A stretch of DNA of 64,000 nt from Comamonas terrigena NBRC 13299 (GTDB taxonomy: Bacteria; Pseudomonadota; Gammaproteobacteria; Burkholderiales; Burkholderiaceae_C), in the NCBI RefSeq assembly GCF_006740045.1, contig NZ_AP019749.1:2809001-2873000 (forward strand), given 5' to 3'. Each line of letters starts with the position of its first letter. Position 1 is the first letter of the stretch. The notes beneath the pieces are model-generated. The model searched no databases and was not told the DNA's origin. It saw only the letters and a list, made by a program, of their open reading frames with translations. Shown here piece after piece: positions 24,684 to 32,633 of the stretch. Position numbers and translations under genes: made by a program.

Positions 24684-26198
24684 TCACCCGCCTTGAAGGG
24701 ACCTGGTGCGCGCCACGGCCTCGGCCAGGCGTTGGATGCCTGCCGCGATGGTGTCCGGCTCCAGCAAGGCATAGCCCATCACCAGTCCGGCGGCGGGGTT
24801 CGCCTGGCGCTCGTCCGTGCCCGGGAGATACAGTGGGCTGATGGGGTAGACACGGACACCGCATGCGCGCGCGGCATCCACCAGCGCCGGCTCCAGGGCT
24901 GCAGGCACCTCCTTGAACCACACCACCAGGTGCAGGCCGCTTGCCGCGCCTTGCACCGTGACCTGTGGGCCCAGGTGGCGCTCCAGCGCCTGCACCAGGG
25001 CATGCTGCCGTGCCTGTTGCAGACGCCGGATGCGGCGCACATGCCGGCCGTAGCTGCCGTCTTCCAGAATCCGCGCCAAGGCACGCTGCATGCCGGTTGC
25101 GCCGTGCCGGTCGCTCACGCGCCTGGCGGCCGCAAAGGTCTCGGCCAGCGCCGGCGGCAGCACCATATAGCCCAGCCGCAGTTGCGGCGACAGCGTCTTG
25201 GAGAAGGTGCCGACGTGGATCACACAGCCGTGCGCGTCCAGCGACTGCAGGGTGGCTTCGGGGCGCACGGTGTAGCGGTACTCGCTGTCGTAGTCGTCCT
25301 CGATGATCCAGGCATGGTGCCGGGCCGCCCAGTCCAGCAGCTGCCGGCGGCGTGCCATGGGCAAGAAGGCGCCCAGCGGGAACTGGTGGGTGGGCGTCAC
25401 ATAGGCCAGCTTCGCGTCCCCCGCTGCGGCCAGCCGCTGCGTGACCAGCCCCTGCGCATCGACGGGGGCAGACCACAGCCTGGCCCCATAGGCTTCGAAT
25501 GCGTGGTGGGCCATCCGGTATCCCGGGTTCTCCACGACCACCTGATCGCCGGGATTGATGAGCAGGCGCGCGCACAGATCCAATGCCTGCTGCGAGCCGT
25601 TGACGATGAGGAGCTGCTCCACCGCGCAGGTCAGCCCCCGGGACTGGCTGAGGTGCTTTTGCAGCGCGCGGCGCAGTTCCAGGTTGCCGCGCGGTTCTTC
25701 GTACTCCAGCCTGGACATGCGCTGGCGTTCCACGGCACGCAGGGCCTTCATCCAGGTCGATGTCGGGAAGTCGCGGCCCGCCAGCGGCCCGTAGACAAAA
25801 TCGATCTCTCCAGGCTGCGTGGGCCGGGGGTCTGCCAGCTGCAAGGCCTGCATGTGCTGGCCGATGCGCGACAGCCTTCCGGCAAGCCCGCCCGCCGCCG
25901 TGGCGGTAACCGTTGCTGCGGCTGTGGCGGCGGCACGTGCCCGCCTGGGCGGGGCCGGCGCCGCCGCACCGGCGGCCACACGGCTGGCTGCCCCTGCGCG
26001 GCTGTCGATCAGCCCGTCGGCGGCCATCTGCTCGTACACCAGGGTCACGGTCGCCCGCGACAGCCCGCGCTCCGCCGCCAGCGCCCGGGTGGATGGCAGC
26101 ACCGCTCCCGCGGCATAGGTGCCGTCCGCGATGCGGGCGCGAAATTCCTCGTAGAGGGCCCGGCTGAGTCCGGTCCGTCGCTCGTTGTGCATGGCCAT
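24684..26198 (-). CDS. MocR/PdxR-type regulator (GntR wHTH fused to PLP aminotransferase domain)
   Basis: About 504 residues from ATG 26198 (MAMHNERRTGLSRALYEEF); the frame is open 36 codons further, but that would run into the divergent promoter. The GntR winged helix (about 8-75) has LPSTRALAAERGLSRATVTLVYEQM. A Gly/Ala/Arg/Pro-rich linker leads to a fold-type I aminotransferase domain with IIEDDYDSEYRY and the PLP lysine in GTFSKTLSPQLRLGYMVLP. MocR proteins use PLP or PLP-adducts as effectors and usually control a divergent neighbour. Here that is the PaiB-like gene starting 113 bp away. Confidence 0.93.
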   Translation of the reverse strand: MAMHNERRTGLSRALYEEFRARIADGTYAAGAVLPSTRALAAERGLSRATVTLVYEQMAADGLIDSRAGAASRVAAGAAAPAPPRRARAAATAAATVTATAAGGLAGRLSRIGQHMQALQLADPRPTQPGEIDFVYGPLAGRDFPTSTWMKALRAVERQRMSRLEYEEPRGNLELRRALQKHLSQSRGLTCAVEQLLIVNGSQQALDLCARLLINPGDQVVVENPGYRMAHHAFEAYGARLWSAPVDAQGLVTQRLAAAGDAKLAYVTPTHQFPLGAFLPMARRRQLLDWAARHHAWIIEDDYDSEYRYTVRPEATLQSLDAHGCVIHVGTFSKTLSPQLRLGYMVLPPALAETFAAARRVSDRHGATGMQRALARILEDGSYGRHVRRIRRLQQARQHALVQALERHLGPQVTVQGAASGLHLVVWFKEVPAALEPALVDAARACGVRVYPISPLYLPGTDERQANPAAGLVMGYALLEPDTIAAGIQRLAEAVARTRSLQGG

Positions 26199-26311
26199 GG
26201 CGGTCAACTGGTCTGGTTGAATTGCTCCAAACTGGCTATTTTCCACCAGCCGCAATAACGGCACAGTGATGGCTTCGCGGGCGCTGCCCGCTGTACCCGC
26301 CGTCAAGCGCC

Positions 26312-26944
26312 ATGTACCTTCCCACGCAATTCACCGAACCTCGAACCGAGGAGCTTCACCGCATCGTGCGCGACAACGCGCTGGGCATGCTGGTGACCCA
26401 CACCGCCAGCGGCCTGGAGGCAAACCACCTGCCCTTTCTGCTGGACACCAGTGGCGGCGGCGCCGGTGTGCTGCTGGCCCATGTGGCGCGGGCCAACCCG
26501 CTCTGGCAGGAGGTCCGCGATGGGGAGCAGGTGCTGGTGGTGTTTCGGGGGGTGCAAGGCTACATCTCCCCCAACTGGTATCCCGGCAAACAGGAAACCC
26601 ACCGGCGCGTGCCCACATGGAACTATGAGGTGGTGCACGCCCACGGCACCATCCACGTCCGCGACGACGAGAAGTTCGTGCGGGGCGTGGTTGGCCGCCT
26701 GACGCGGCAGCACGAGGCCGACCAGTCCGTGCCCTGGAAGATGGGGGACGCACCGTCGGACTACATGGCGCAGCAGCTGCAGCGCATCGTGGGCATCGAG
26801 ATCCGGCTGAGCAAACTGGAATGCAAGCGCAAGCTCAACCAGCACCACCAGGTGCAGGACCGCGAAGGCGCCATGCGGGGACTGGAGTCCGTGGGCAACC
26901 ATGGCCTGGCGCAGGCCATGCAAAACACCGCGCCCCCGCCATGA
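26312..26944 (+). CDS. PaiB-like FMN-binding protein (pyridoxamine-oxidase fold)
   Basis: 210 residues starting MYLPTQFTEPRTEELHRIV, the standard N-terminus of the FMN-binding negative transcriptional regulator family (Bacillus PaiB). The split beta-barrel segments GMLVTHTASGLEANHLPFLLD, VLLAHVARANPLWQEV and the conserved GYISPNWYPGKQETHRRVPTWNYE segment minus its last residues are present. Members bind FMN; a direct regulatory role is established only for few. It is divergent from the MocR regulator, a very common pairing, which suggests control by that protein. The Pro-rich extreme C-terminus is probably disordered. Confidence 0.9.
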   Translation: MYLPTQFTEPRTEELHRIVRDNALGMLVTHTASGLEANHLPFLLDTSGGGAGVLLAHVARANPLWQEVRDGEQVLVVFRGVQGYISPNWYPGKQETHRRVPTWNYEVVHAHGTIHVRDDEKFVRGVVGRLTRQHEADQSVPWKMGDAPSDYMAQQLQRIVGIEIRLSKLECKRKLNQHHQVQDREGAMRGLESVGNHGLAQAMQNTAPPP

Positions 26945-27016
26945 AGGCCCTGCACCTGCCTGACCCGCCTGGTGGCGACCAGGGCCGCCGCACCCATGCA
27001 CCGGACGGAGGGTGAG

Positions 27017-27382
27017 ATGTACAGCGCCACCTTCACCTTCGCCCCGGGCAACTACGACGACGCGTTCCACCGGCTCGACGCCATCATCGCCGACGTGGCC
27101 AGGGGTATCCCGGGCTATCTGGGCGAGGAAGCGTGGGAGAGCCCTGCGACAGGCCTGGTCTCCACGGTCTACTACTGGGAAAGCCTGCAAGCCTTGCAGC
27201 AGCTCATGCAGCACCCTGCCCACCTGGCCGCCAAGCAGCAGCAGGCGCAGTGGATCAAGGGCTACCACGTTGTCATCGCCCAGGTGCTTCGCGCCCATGG
27301 CGACGGCGGCATTGCCCACCCGCTTTCAGCGGCAGCTGGGGCAGCTGGGGCAGCTACCGAGGTCCCCTCGCACCATCCTTGA
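27017..27382 (+). CDS. Antibiotic-biosynthesis-monooxygenase (ABM) domain protein
   Basis: 121 residues from ATG 27017, with GGAGG about 5 nt upstream. A ferredoxin-like ABM fold of about 95 residues has a first strand MYSATFTFAPGN, then DAIIADVARGIPGYLGEEAWE and VSTVYYWESLQALQQLMQHP, ending IKGYHVVIAQVLR. ABM proteins include quinol monooxygenases and heme oxygenases, but many have no known substrate. The last 20 residues are Ala/Gly-rich and encoded by a GGCAGCTGGGGCAGCTGGGG-type repeat. It follows the PaiB-like gene by 72 bp and could be co-transcribed with it. Confidence 0.85.
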   Translation: MYSATFTFAPGNYDDAFHRLDAIIADVARGIPGYLGEEAWESPATGLVSTVYYWESLQALQQLMQHPAHLAAKQQQAQWIKGYHVVIAQVLRAHGDGGIAHPLSAAAGAAGAATEVPSHHP

Positions 27383-27392
27383 ACCATCCGCC

Positions 27393-27743
27393 ATGTCGTT
27401 GCTGGCTTTTCTTTTCGCCGCCCTGGTGCTGGCCATCACGCCGGGCCCGGGAATCGCCGATGTCGTTGCCCGCACCGTGGCCGGCGGCCGCCCGGAAGGG
27501 TTGGCCTCCTGCCTGGGCACGGCGCTGGGCGGCCTGGTCCATGTACTGGCCGCGGCGTGGGGACTGTCCTTGCTCATCGCCCAATCCGCGTGGGCATCCA
27601 CCCTGGTCAAGTACGTCGGCGCCGCCTACCTAAGCTATCTGGGCGTGCGCATGCTGGTGCGCCACAGCCCGGCGGGTGCGCTGATCGACTTCGATATCGG
27701 CGTGCGGGAAGAGGTGCTGGATCCCGCCCATCTGTACAGCTGA
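27393..27743 (+). pseudogene. Truncated LysE-family exporter (5' half)
   Basis: 116 residues. The first 82 are a good LysE/RhtB start (MSLLAFLFAALVLAITPGPG, ARTVAGGRPEGLASCLGTAL, KYVGAAYLSYLGVRMLV), covering the first two to three TM helices of a normally 205-residue, six-TM amino-acid exporter. After RHSPAG the sequence turns hydrophilic (LIDFDIGVREEVLDPAHLYS) and stops at TGA 27741. It therefore cannot make a complete exporter. The hydrophilic end seems to belong to the following nucleotidyltransferase-like remnant, so a deletion probably fused two genes. Confidence 0.75.
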
Positions 27744-28176
27744 GGCTACTGGCTCAAGCATGCATGCCGCTGCATCCAGGGGGCCGCTCTGGCGCAGCGG
27801 TTTCCGGCATTCCGGCCCTCCCCCCGCTATTGCCAAGGCCCTCAACGGCGACTCTGCACGAGTGCTGCAGGGCTACGCCGCGCGCATCGCCGGTGCGCAG
27901 GACCAGCACACCCTGCGGCGGCTGCAGAAAGAGGCGGCCCGCAAGCTGGTATGGGCCACCCATGTGCTGCGCTCCGTCTCAGACGGCTATTGGCAGGAGA
28001 CTCTGGAGGACTACGCCAGCCACTTTGCCAGCCTGTGTCCCGGCAAGGCAGAAGAGCTCGCGTTTTTTCTGGAACATGCCCGCAACCCCTGGGCGCCGGG
28101 CAATGTGTTCAATGCAAAGCTACTGCAGTTCACCGGCTGGATGCAGCACACCCAGCGCGCGCAGGCGTGCGCTTAG
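27744..28176 (+). pseudogene. C-terminal remnant of a nucleotidyltransferase-like protein
   Basis: The frame containing VLQGYAARIAGAQDQHTLR, LQKEAARKLVWATHVLR and ETLEDYASHFASLCPGKAEE then FFLEHARNP (about 27840-28170) resembles the helical C-terminal half of aminoglycoside-type nucleotidyltransferases. The catalytic N-terminal domain is missing. In the preceding LysE-like frame the bases after TGA 27741 read GYWLKHACRCIQG, which fits the same protein, so one frameshift between 27780 and 27830 and one stop codon separate the two pieces. The family call is from pattern recognition only. No start with a ribosome-binding site was found. Confidence 0.55.
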
Positions 28177-28237
28177 GGGCGGTCCATCGCCAGGGCCATC
28201 GGGCCGGGAGCTGGCGCTCCACCACCTGTCCACGGCG

Positions 28238-28693
28238 TCAGTCCCCGCCTGCCTCGGGGTTGGCCTGGTACAGGATCCAGCCGGCAACGTTCGACGCACC
28301 ACCGGGCCGGTCCTTGGGATGCACCCGGCCTTCGCTCACCGGCACCTTGTCAAAGTCAAAGGGGCTCATGCCTTCGATGCAGGCCACATTGATGCCGTAC
28401 TGGTCCGGCGAAGAGCGGCGCTGGTGGAAGGTATAGATGCCGCAGCGGGAGCAGAAATAGTGCTTGGCCTCCCCGGTGTTGAACTGGTACAGCGTGAGCG
28501 CATCCCGCCCTTGGGTCACGGTGAGGTCGCTCAGATTGGCGGACACCGCCACAGCACCGCGCATGCGGCAATACGAGCAGTTGCATCGGCGGACCGTGCG
28601 CAGGCCATCGGTCAAACGCAGGGAAAAGCGCACCGTCCCACAGTGGCACGCAGCCTGGTAGACGGGGCGTTCATCGGCATGGTTGTCGGTCAT
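28238..28693 (-). CDS. GFA/CENP-V-like zinc protein
   Basis: 151 residues from ATG 28693 (MTDNHADERPVYQ). The glutathione-dependent formaldehyde-activating fold is marked by its zinc cysteines: CHCG at 16-19, CNCSYC at 37-42 and CSRCGIYTFHQ near 85-95. The two zinc sites are complete. Despite the family name most members lack proof of S-hydroxymethyl-glutathione synthase activity, so substrate is unknown. The tail (HPKDRPGGASNVAGWILYQ) is longer than minimal family members but typical for a proteobacterial subgroup. The gene is 92 bp downstream of the HxlR gene on the same strand. Confidence 0.9.
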   Translation of the reverse strand: MTDNHADERPVYQAACHCGTVRFSLRLTDGLRTVRRCNCSYCRMRGAVAVSANLSDLTVTQGRDALTLYQFNTGEAKHYFCSRCGIYTFHQRRSSPDQYGINVACIEGMSPFDFDKVPVSEGRVHPKDRPGGASNVAGWILYQANPEAGGD

Positions 28694-28785
28694 GCCGGCC
28701 ATTGTCGCCGGGTTGCCCGCGTACGGCCAGGCGGCCGGTGCCCCCCTGCGACAGAGCACCTGCGGCCGCGCCTTTCCCGTTCCGC

Positions 28786-29217
28786 TCAGAGCCGGTGCAC
28801 GCGCTTTTGCAGCTCGGCCTGGCGGGCCTCTTGCGCGTCATAGGCGGCCTGTGCCGCGGCCACCGCATCCATGTTCTGCTCGGCCCAGTGCGCCAGCGCG
28901 GCCACGGTTTCCGTCAAGGTGGCCCCCAGGGCCGTCAGCGCGTATTCGACGGTGACGGGCTTGGTGGCATACACCGTGCGGGTGACCAGGCCATCGCGCT
29001 CCAGCTTGCGCAGGGTCTGGGTCAGCACTTTCTGCGTGATCTGCTTGATCTCGCGTTTGAGTCCATTGAAGCGCTGCGGGCCGGTTTCCAGGCGGTCCAG
29101 GATCAGCAGCGCCCACTTGTCCGCCAGACGCTCCAGTACCTGGCGGGTCGGGCATTTGTCTTCGTAGACGTTGTAGGCATAGCGGCCTGCATGCAGCCGC
29201 AGTGCGTCATCGGTCAT
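28786..29217 (-). CDS. HxlR-family transcriptional regulator
   Basis: 143 residues from ATG 29217, preceded by GGAGGAAACCT. Winged-helix HxlR core: CPTRQVLERLADKWALLILD, with Cys at the usual redox-sensing position, ITQKVLTQTLRKLERDGLVTR as the recognition region, and the wing TVEYALTALG. A Gln/Ala-rich helix ends the protein. It is divergent from a MoaF-like gene and a flavodoxin-family gene; HxlR regulators such as YodB and QorR control quinone-reducing flavoproteins, so the flavodoxin-like gene is the likely target. Confidence 0.93.
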   Translation of the reverse strand: MTDDALRLHAGRYAYNVYEDKCPTRQVLERLADKWALLILDRLETGPQRFNGLKREIKQITQKVLTQTLRKLERDGLVTRTVYATKPVTVEYALTALGATLTETVAALAHWAEQNMDAVAAAQAAYDAQEARQAELQKRVHRL

Positions 29218-29286
29218 AGGTTTCCTCCAGGGAATCTGGTGCCCTCCAGGTGCGTTCTTGGGCAAGCACAGACAACGATGAAAAAT

Positions 29287-29308
29287 ATACCAAGTATCTG
29301 CTGAATAC
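29287..29308. promoter_or_regulatory. Candidate HxlR operator in the divergent spacer
   Basis: ATAC-CAA-GTAT (29287-29297) followed by a second ATAC (29305-29308) makes overlapping GTAT/ATAC inverted repeats in an AT-rich patch, 70 bp upstream of the HxlR start and about 190 bp upstream of the MoaF-like gene. Alternating GTAT and ATAC half-sites are typical of HxlR operators. The assignment is by position and pattern only. Confidence 0.4.
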
Positions 29309-29498
29309 CTTTGACCACCGCCCCAAGACAGCCCGCCACCGACGGGTTTGTATGCCCAGAATCCGGATGTGCGCCCCGCCATGCAAGTGGCGGGCACATG
29401 GCGACTGGATGGGCCAGGTTCAAGGGCAGCACTACGGGTGAAGGCCGCGTTGCGCAACGCCGATGGGGCCTTTGAATCGCCATTCTGCAATCTGTCCC

Positions 29499-29921
29499 AT
29501 GACCTTTTTTCCCAAAACCGCTGCTTCCCTGATCCTGGGCGCTGCGGCGCTGCTGTCGGCCCCCTGGGCCAGCGCCCAGACGCCCGCTACCGATCCCCAT
29601 GCCGTCGCCATCGCTTCGGACAGCGAGTTCATTGCCGCCGGCAAGTCCTACTTTGTGGACTTCGGCGACCAGAAATTCCGCCTGGATTTCAAGTCCGCCC
29701 GGGAGATGGTGTTCACCTCTCCCGATGGCAAGAACACCGCCAACGTACCCATCACGGTCACGCCGGTGGGTGACGGCGTCTACATGATCTATTGGTCGCG
29801 CCGCGCGGGGCAGCACGTGGTCCATGTGGACGACTTCCGCAACGGTGTGGCCTACACCAACATTTTTCTGCCCGATGGCTCTGCATCCCGCCGCAAGGGC
29901 AGTCTGGTGCAAATCCCCTGA
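29499..29921 (+). CDS. Exported MoaF-like domain protein
   Basis: 140 residues from ATG 29499. A signal peptide (AASLILGAAALLSAPWASAQ, cleavage after AQ) is followed by a compact beta-rich domain of about 100 residues with GKSYFVDFGDQKFRLDF, YMIYWSRRAGQHVVHVDD and GVAYTNIFLPDG, resembling the C-terminal calycin-like half of MoaF. It is probably periplasmic and binds a small ligand; the reaction is unknown. It precedes the flavodoxin-like gene by 76 bp on the same strand and lies opposite the HxlR gene. Confidence 0.8.
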   Translation: MTFFPKTAASLILGAAALLSAPWASAQTPATDPHAVAIASDSEFIAAGKSYFVDFGDQKFRLDFKSAREMVFTSPDGKNTANVPITVTPVGDGVYMIYWSRRAGQHVVHVDDFRNGVAYTNIFLPDGSASRRKGSLVQIP

Positions 29922-29997
29922 GCCTGGCACCCCGGCTTGCGCCCGGCGCAGCCGCTTTCCCCAGCCCCATCTTCACCGCCAATCCGCAGGAGGACAT

Positions 29998-30558
29998 ATG
30001 GCAAAAACTGTAGTGGTCTATTTTTCCGGCTACGGCCACACGCAACGCATCGCTGAAGCCGTAGCACAGGGTGCACAGGCGCAACTGCTGCGCATCGACC
30101 CCGAAGGCAACCTCAGCGACGAAGCCTGGGACGCGCTGGCCCAGGCCGACGCCATTGTGCTGGGCGCACCCACCTACATGGGCTCCGCGCCCTGGCAGTT
30201 CAAGAAGTTTGCCGATGCCAGTTCCAAGGCGTGGTTCACCCGCGCCTGGCAGGACAAGGTCTTCGGAGGCTTTTCCGTGAGCGCCAGCCTCAACGGCGAC
30301 AAGCAGGTGACCTTGATCGGCATGCAGACACTGGCCTCCCAGCATGGCGGCATCTGGGTCAGCCTGGGCGTGCCTCCTTCCAACACCCTGGCGGCCACCC
30401 GCAACGATGTGAACAACCTGGGAGGCTCCGTGGGCCTGCTGGTGCAAGCGCCGTCGGATGCCGACGCAGCCGCCATTCCCGACGGGGACATCGCCACGGC
30501 ACGCGGCTACGGGGTACGGGTGTCCCAGGTGGCGCAGCGGTTCAACCCGGGCGCTTGA
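29998..30558 (+). CDS. Flavodoxin-family (WrbA-like) FMN oxidoreductase
   Basis: 186 residues from ATG 29998 with GGAGG 5 nt upstream. The FMN-phosphate loop SGYGHTQRIAEAVAQGA follows the first strand (TVVVYF); APTYMGSAPWQFKKF holds the conserved Thr-Tyr-Met/Gly flavin contact, and GGFSVSASLNGDKQVTL the second flavin-binding strand. The protein is a little short of WrbA (about 198). It is likely an NAD(P)H:quinone-type reductase that avoids semiquinone formation. The gene lies downstream of the MoaF-like gene and opposite an HxlR regulator, a standard quinone/electrophile-response arrangement. Confidence 0.9.
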   Translation: MAKTVVVYFSGYGHTQRIAEAVAQGAQAQLLRIDPEGNLSDEAWDALAQADAIVLGAPTYMGSAPWQFKKFADASSKAWFTRAWQDKVFGGFSVSASLNGDKQVTLIGMQTLASQHGGIWVSLGVPPSNTLAATRNDVNNLGGSVGLLVQAPSDADAAAIPDGDIATARGYGVRVSQVAQRFNPGA

Positions 30559-30666
30559 GGCAGGCGGTCTGCGGGCGTGCGCAAGCCTTTTTTATTTGCG
30601 CCGGGCTGTTGACAGGTCGCTGCCAATCCGCAGAATCGCCACCCTTTTGACGATGGGAAGCCGTTC

Positions 30667-31203
30667 ATGCAGAGGATTGTGATTTTGGGAAATGCAGGCA
30701 GCGGCAAATCCACACTGGCCCGCGCCCTGGGCGCGCGCCTGGGCCTGCCGGTGGTGCACCTGGACACCCTGTTCTGGGAGCCGGGCTGGGTGGAGGCCGA
30801 TGCCGAGGTCTTCCGCGAACGGGTGCGCCACGCAGTGGCGCCCGATGCCTGGGTCTGCGAGGGCAACTACGCCCGCCGCACCTTCGATCTGCGCCTGCCC
30901 CGCGCCGATCTGGTCATCTGGCTGGACACCCCGCGTTGGACCTGCCTGCGCCGCGTGATTGCGCGCAGCTTCAGCAAGCGCCCCCGCACCGACCTGGCCG
31001 CCGGCTGCCAGGAGCAGCACAACCGCGCGTTCCTGACGTTTCTGAAATACGTCTGGCACTATGACAACGCCAACCGCCCGGGCATCGAAGCCATGCGCCT
31101 GGCCAAGGGCCCCCAGGTGCCGGTGGTGCACCTGCGCGGCAACCGGCAGGTGGCTGCGTTCCTGAATGGGCTGCCAGTGGCGGTGACACCTGCGGCCTGC
31201 TGA
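30667..31203 (+). CDS. P-loop kinase-like protein (FlaR/adenylate-kinase-like)
   Basis: 178 residues. Walker A GNAGSGKST at 8-16, then LGLPVVHLDTLFWEPGW and WVCEGNYARRTFDLRLPRAD, VIWLDTPRWTCLRRVIAR with the usual LID-like Arg residues, and RPRTDLAAG. This is the family annotated as DNA topology modulation protein FlaR or AAA ATPase and is related to adenylate and shikimate kinases. The phosphate acceptor is unknown. It stands alone, with 108 bp before it and 209 bp after. Confidence 0.88.
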   Translation: MQRIVILGNAGSGKSTLARALGARLGLPVVHLDTLFWEPGWVEADAEVFRERVRHAVAPDAWVCEGNYARRTFDLRLPRADLVIWLDTPRWTCLRRVIARSFSKRPRTDLAAGCQEQHNRAFLTFLKYVWHYDNANRPGIEAMRLAKGPQVPVVHLRGNRQVAAFLNGLPVAVTPAAC

Positions 31204-31412
31204 CTTTGATGTGACCGCAGAGCCCACCGCCACTCCCTGGCATGGAGAGCATGAAGCTCCAGCCACTGCGGTCGTCTGCCATGTCTGCAATGTTGGGAGA
31301 AAGGTGAAGGCTGCAGACGGCCCGAAGCTGACCTAGGGCCCCGCGCGCCCAGTCCGCCCGGCCCGCGTGCGGTGGCAGCCGCGCATGGGCGCATGGGAAA
31401 TAGAATCCCAAG

Positions 31413-31733
31413 ATGCAAGAAACGGATTGGCTGGAACCCTGGACATCAACCACTGGCGCGAGGGACAGCTACCTGCGCACGTTCGCCGAGCAGCTGGCGC
31501 GCGAAACGAGTCCGGGCCATGCACTGCACGGGGTTCCCGTCCAGCTCATCGGCCGCGGCAATGGCGACGACGCGCTGTTTGCGTTGCTGGACGGTACCGG
31601 CCGGGTGGCCCTGGTCCACCTGGTCTGGCAAGGGCAGCAAACACCGCCATGGCCAGCAACCGCCATCTTTGCCAGCCTGGAAGCCTGGCGAACGGAACAC
31701 ATGATTCCGGAGAGCCGCGAGTGGCTGGAGTAG
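31413..31733 (+). CDS. Hypothetical protein (106 aa)
   Basis: 106 residues starting MQETDWLEPWTS. A small alpha/beta protein with HALHGVPVQLIGRGNGDDALFAL, a beta strand VALVHLVWQGQQ and a C-terminal Trp/Glu-rich helix (ASLEAWRTEHMIPESREWLE). High third-position GC supports coding. No family name is recognised. It is 49 bp upstream of kptA on the same strand and the two may be co-transcribed. Confidence 0.7.
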   Translation: MQETDWLEPWTSTTGARDSYLRTFAEQLARETSPGHALHGVPVQLIGRGNGDDALFALLDGTGRVALVHLVWQGQQTPPWPATAIFASLEAWRTEHMIPESREWLE

Positions 31734-31782
31734 AAGAACGTGGGAGCGATTGCGTTGAAGCGATGGCATTGGAGCGATGGGT

Positions 31783-32334
31783 ATGAGCAGCGTGGTGGAA
31801 AAGAGCAAGTTTTTGAGCCTGGTCCTTCGCCATGCACCAGAGACCATCGGGCTGGCATTGGACAGTGCGGGGTGGGCGCAGGTTGACGATCTTCTGGAAC
31901 GCGCGAATGCCCACGGCATGGCACTCGACCGCGCATCGCTGAGCCAGATTGTGGCCGGCAGCGACAAACAGCGGTTTGCCTTCAGCGACGACGGGGAACG
32001 CATTCGCGCCAACCAAGGCCACTCCGTTCCAGTGCAGCTTGCGCTGCCGCCCCAGGAGCCACCAAGTCGCCTGTTTCATGGCACTGCATCACGGTTCCTG
32101 GAGTCCATTCGCCGCACGGGCCTGCAGCCGATGCAGCGGCAACATGTGCACCTGTCGACCAACGCGCAGACGGCAGAAACCGTAGGCCGACGCCACGGCA
32201 AGCCCTGCGTGCTGTGGGTGGACGCGCGGGCACTGCATGCCAGCGGGCAGGTGTTCTTGCGCGCCGAGAATGGCGTCTGGCTCACCACAGCGGTCCCACC
32301 AGAGTTCATCGGCTTTCCCTCCGACGCGGTGTGA
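31783..32334 (+). CDS. kptA: RNA 2'-phosphotransferase (Tpt1/KptA)
   Basis: 183 residues from ATG 31783, with GGAG 8 nt upstream; ATG 31777 is an alternative. The enzyme transfers an internal RNA 2'-phosphate to NAD+, yielding ADP-ribose 1'',2''-cyclic phosphate. Family landmarks are present: [13 protein letters not shown] with the catalytic Arg-His pair, [22 protein letters not shown] (NAD-binding HGT), [18 protein letters not shown] and the [14 protein letters not shown] end. Bacteria have no known tRNA-splicing substrate for this enzyme, so its role may be repair or reversal of RNA or ADP-ribosyl modification. Confidence 0.95.
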   Translation: MSSVVEKSKFLSLVLRHAPETIGLALDSAGWAQVDDLLERANAHGMALDRASLSQIVAGSDKQRFAFSDDGERIRANQGHSVPVQLALPPQEPPSRLFHGTASRFLESIRRTGLQPMQRQHVHLSTNAQTAETVGRRHGKPCVLWVDARALHASGQVFLRAENGVWLTTAVPPEFIGFPSDAV

Positions 32335-32393
32335 CCGCCACCGCAGCGCGGGCAGGAACGGCCGCCCTGGAGGATGGCCTGGCTCGGGCGCCC

Positions 32394-32416
32394 AAAAAAG
32401 CGGCCACTGAGGCCGC
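32394..32416 (-). terminator. Rho-independent terminator, minus strand
   Basis: A perfect stem (GCGGCC, loop ACTGA, GGCCGC) at 32400-32416 is flanked by six A on its left, which becomes T6 after the stem on the minus strand. It therefore terminates leftward transcription, probably from the acuR-acuI-peroxidase operon ending at 32634. It may also stop kptA transcripts from the other side, though the plus-strand T tract is weak. Confidence 0.8.
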
Positions 32417-32633
32417 TATCTGTTTCCTGTTTCCTGTGCCTCTGCAGTCCGAGGCCACGCCCTCTAGAGCGTGTGATGAACTTCCCGTCGAAGCCAATAT
32501 CTGAGCCGCGGCCGGTCGCATGAGCACTGCAAGACCCAAAAGTGCAAGCCACCCAGAACCTGTGGCAGCCGCTCCCGCCTTGCGGCCCGTCTGCAGATAC
32601 GCTCTCCAGTCGCGGAACCTGCCCCTGCCCTCC

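Noticed and set aside
24426..26258. 610-codon plus-strand ORF
   Set aside because: Antisense shadow of the MocR gene, Arg/Gly/His-rich.
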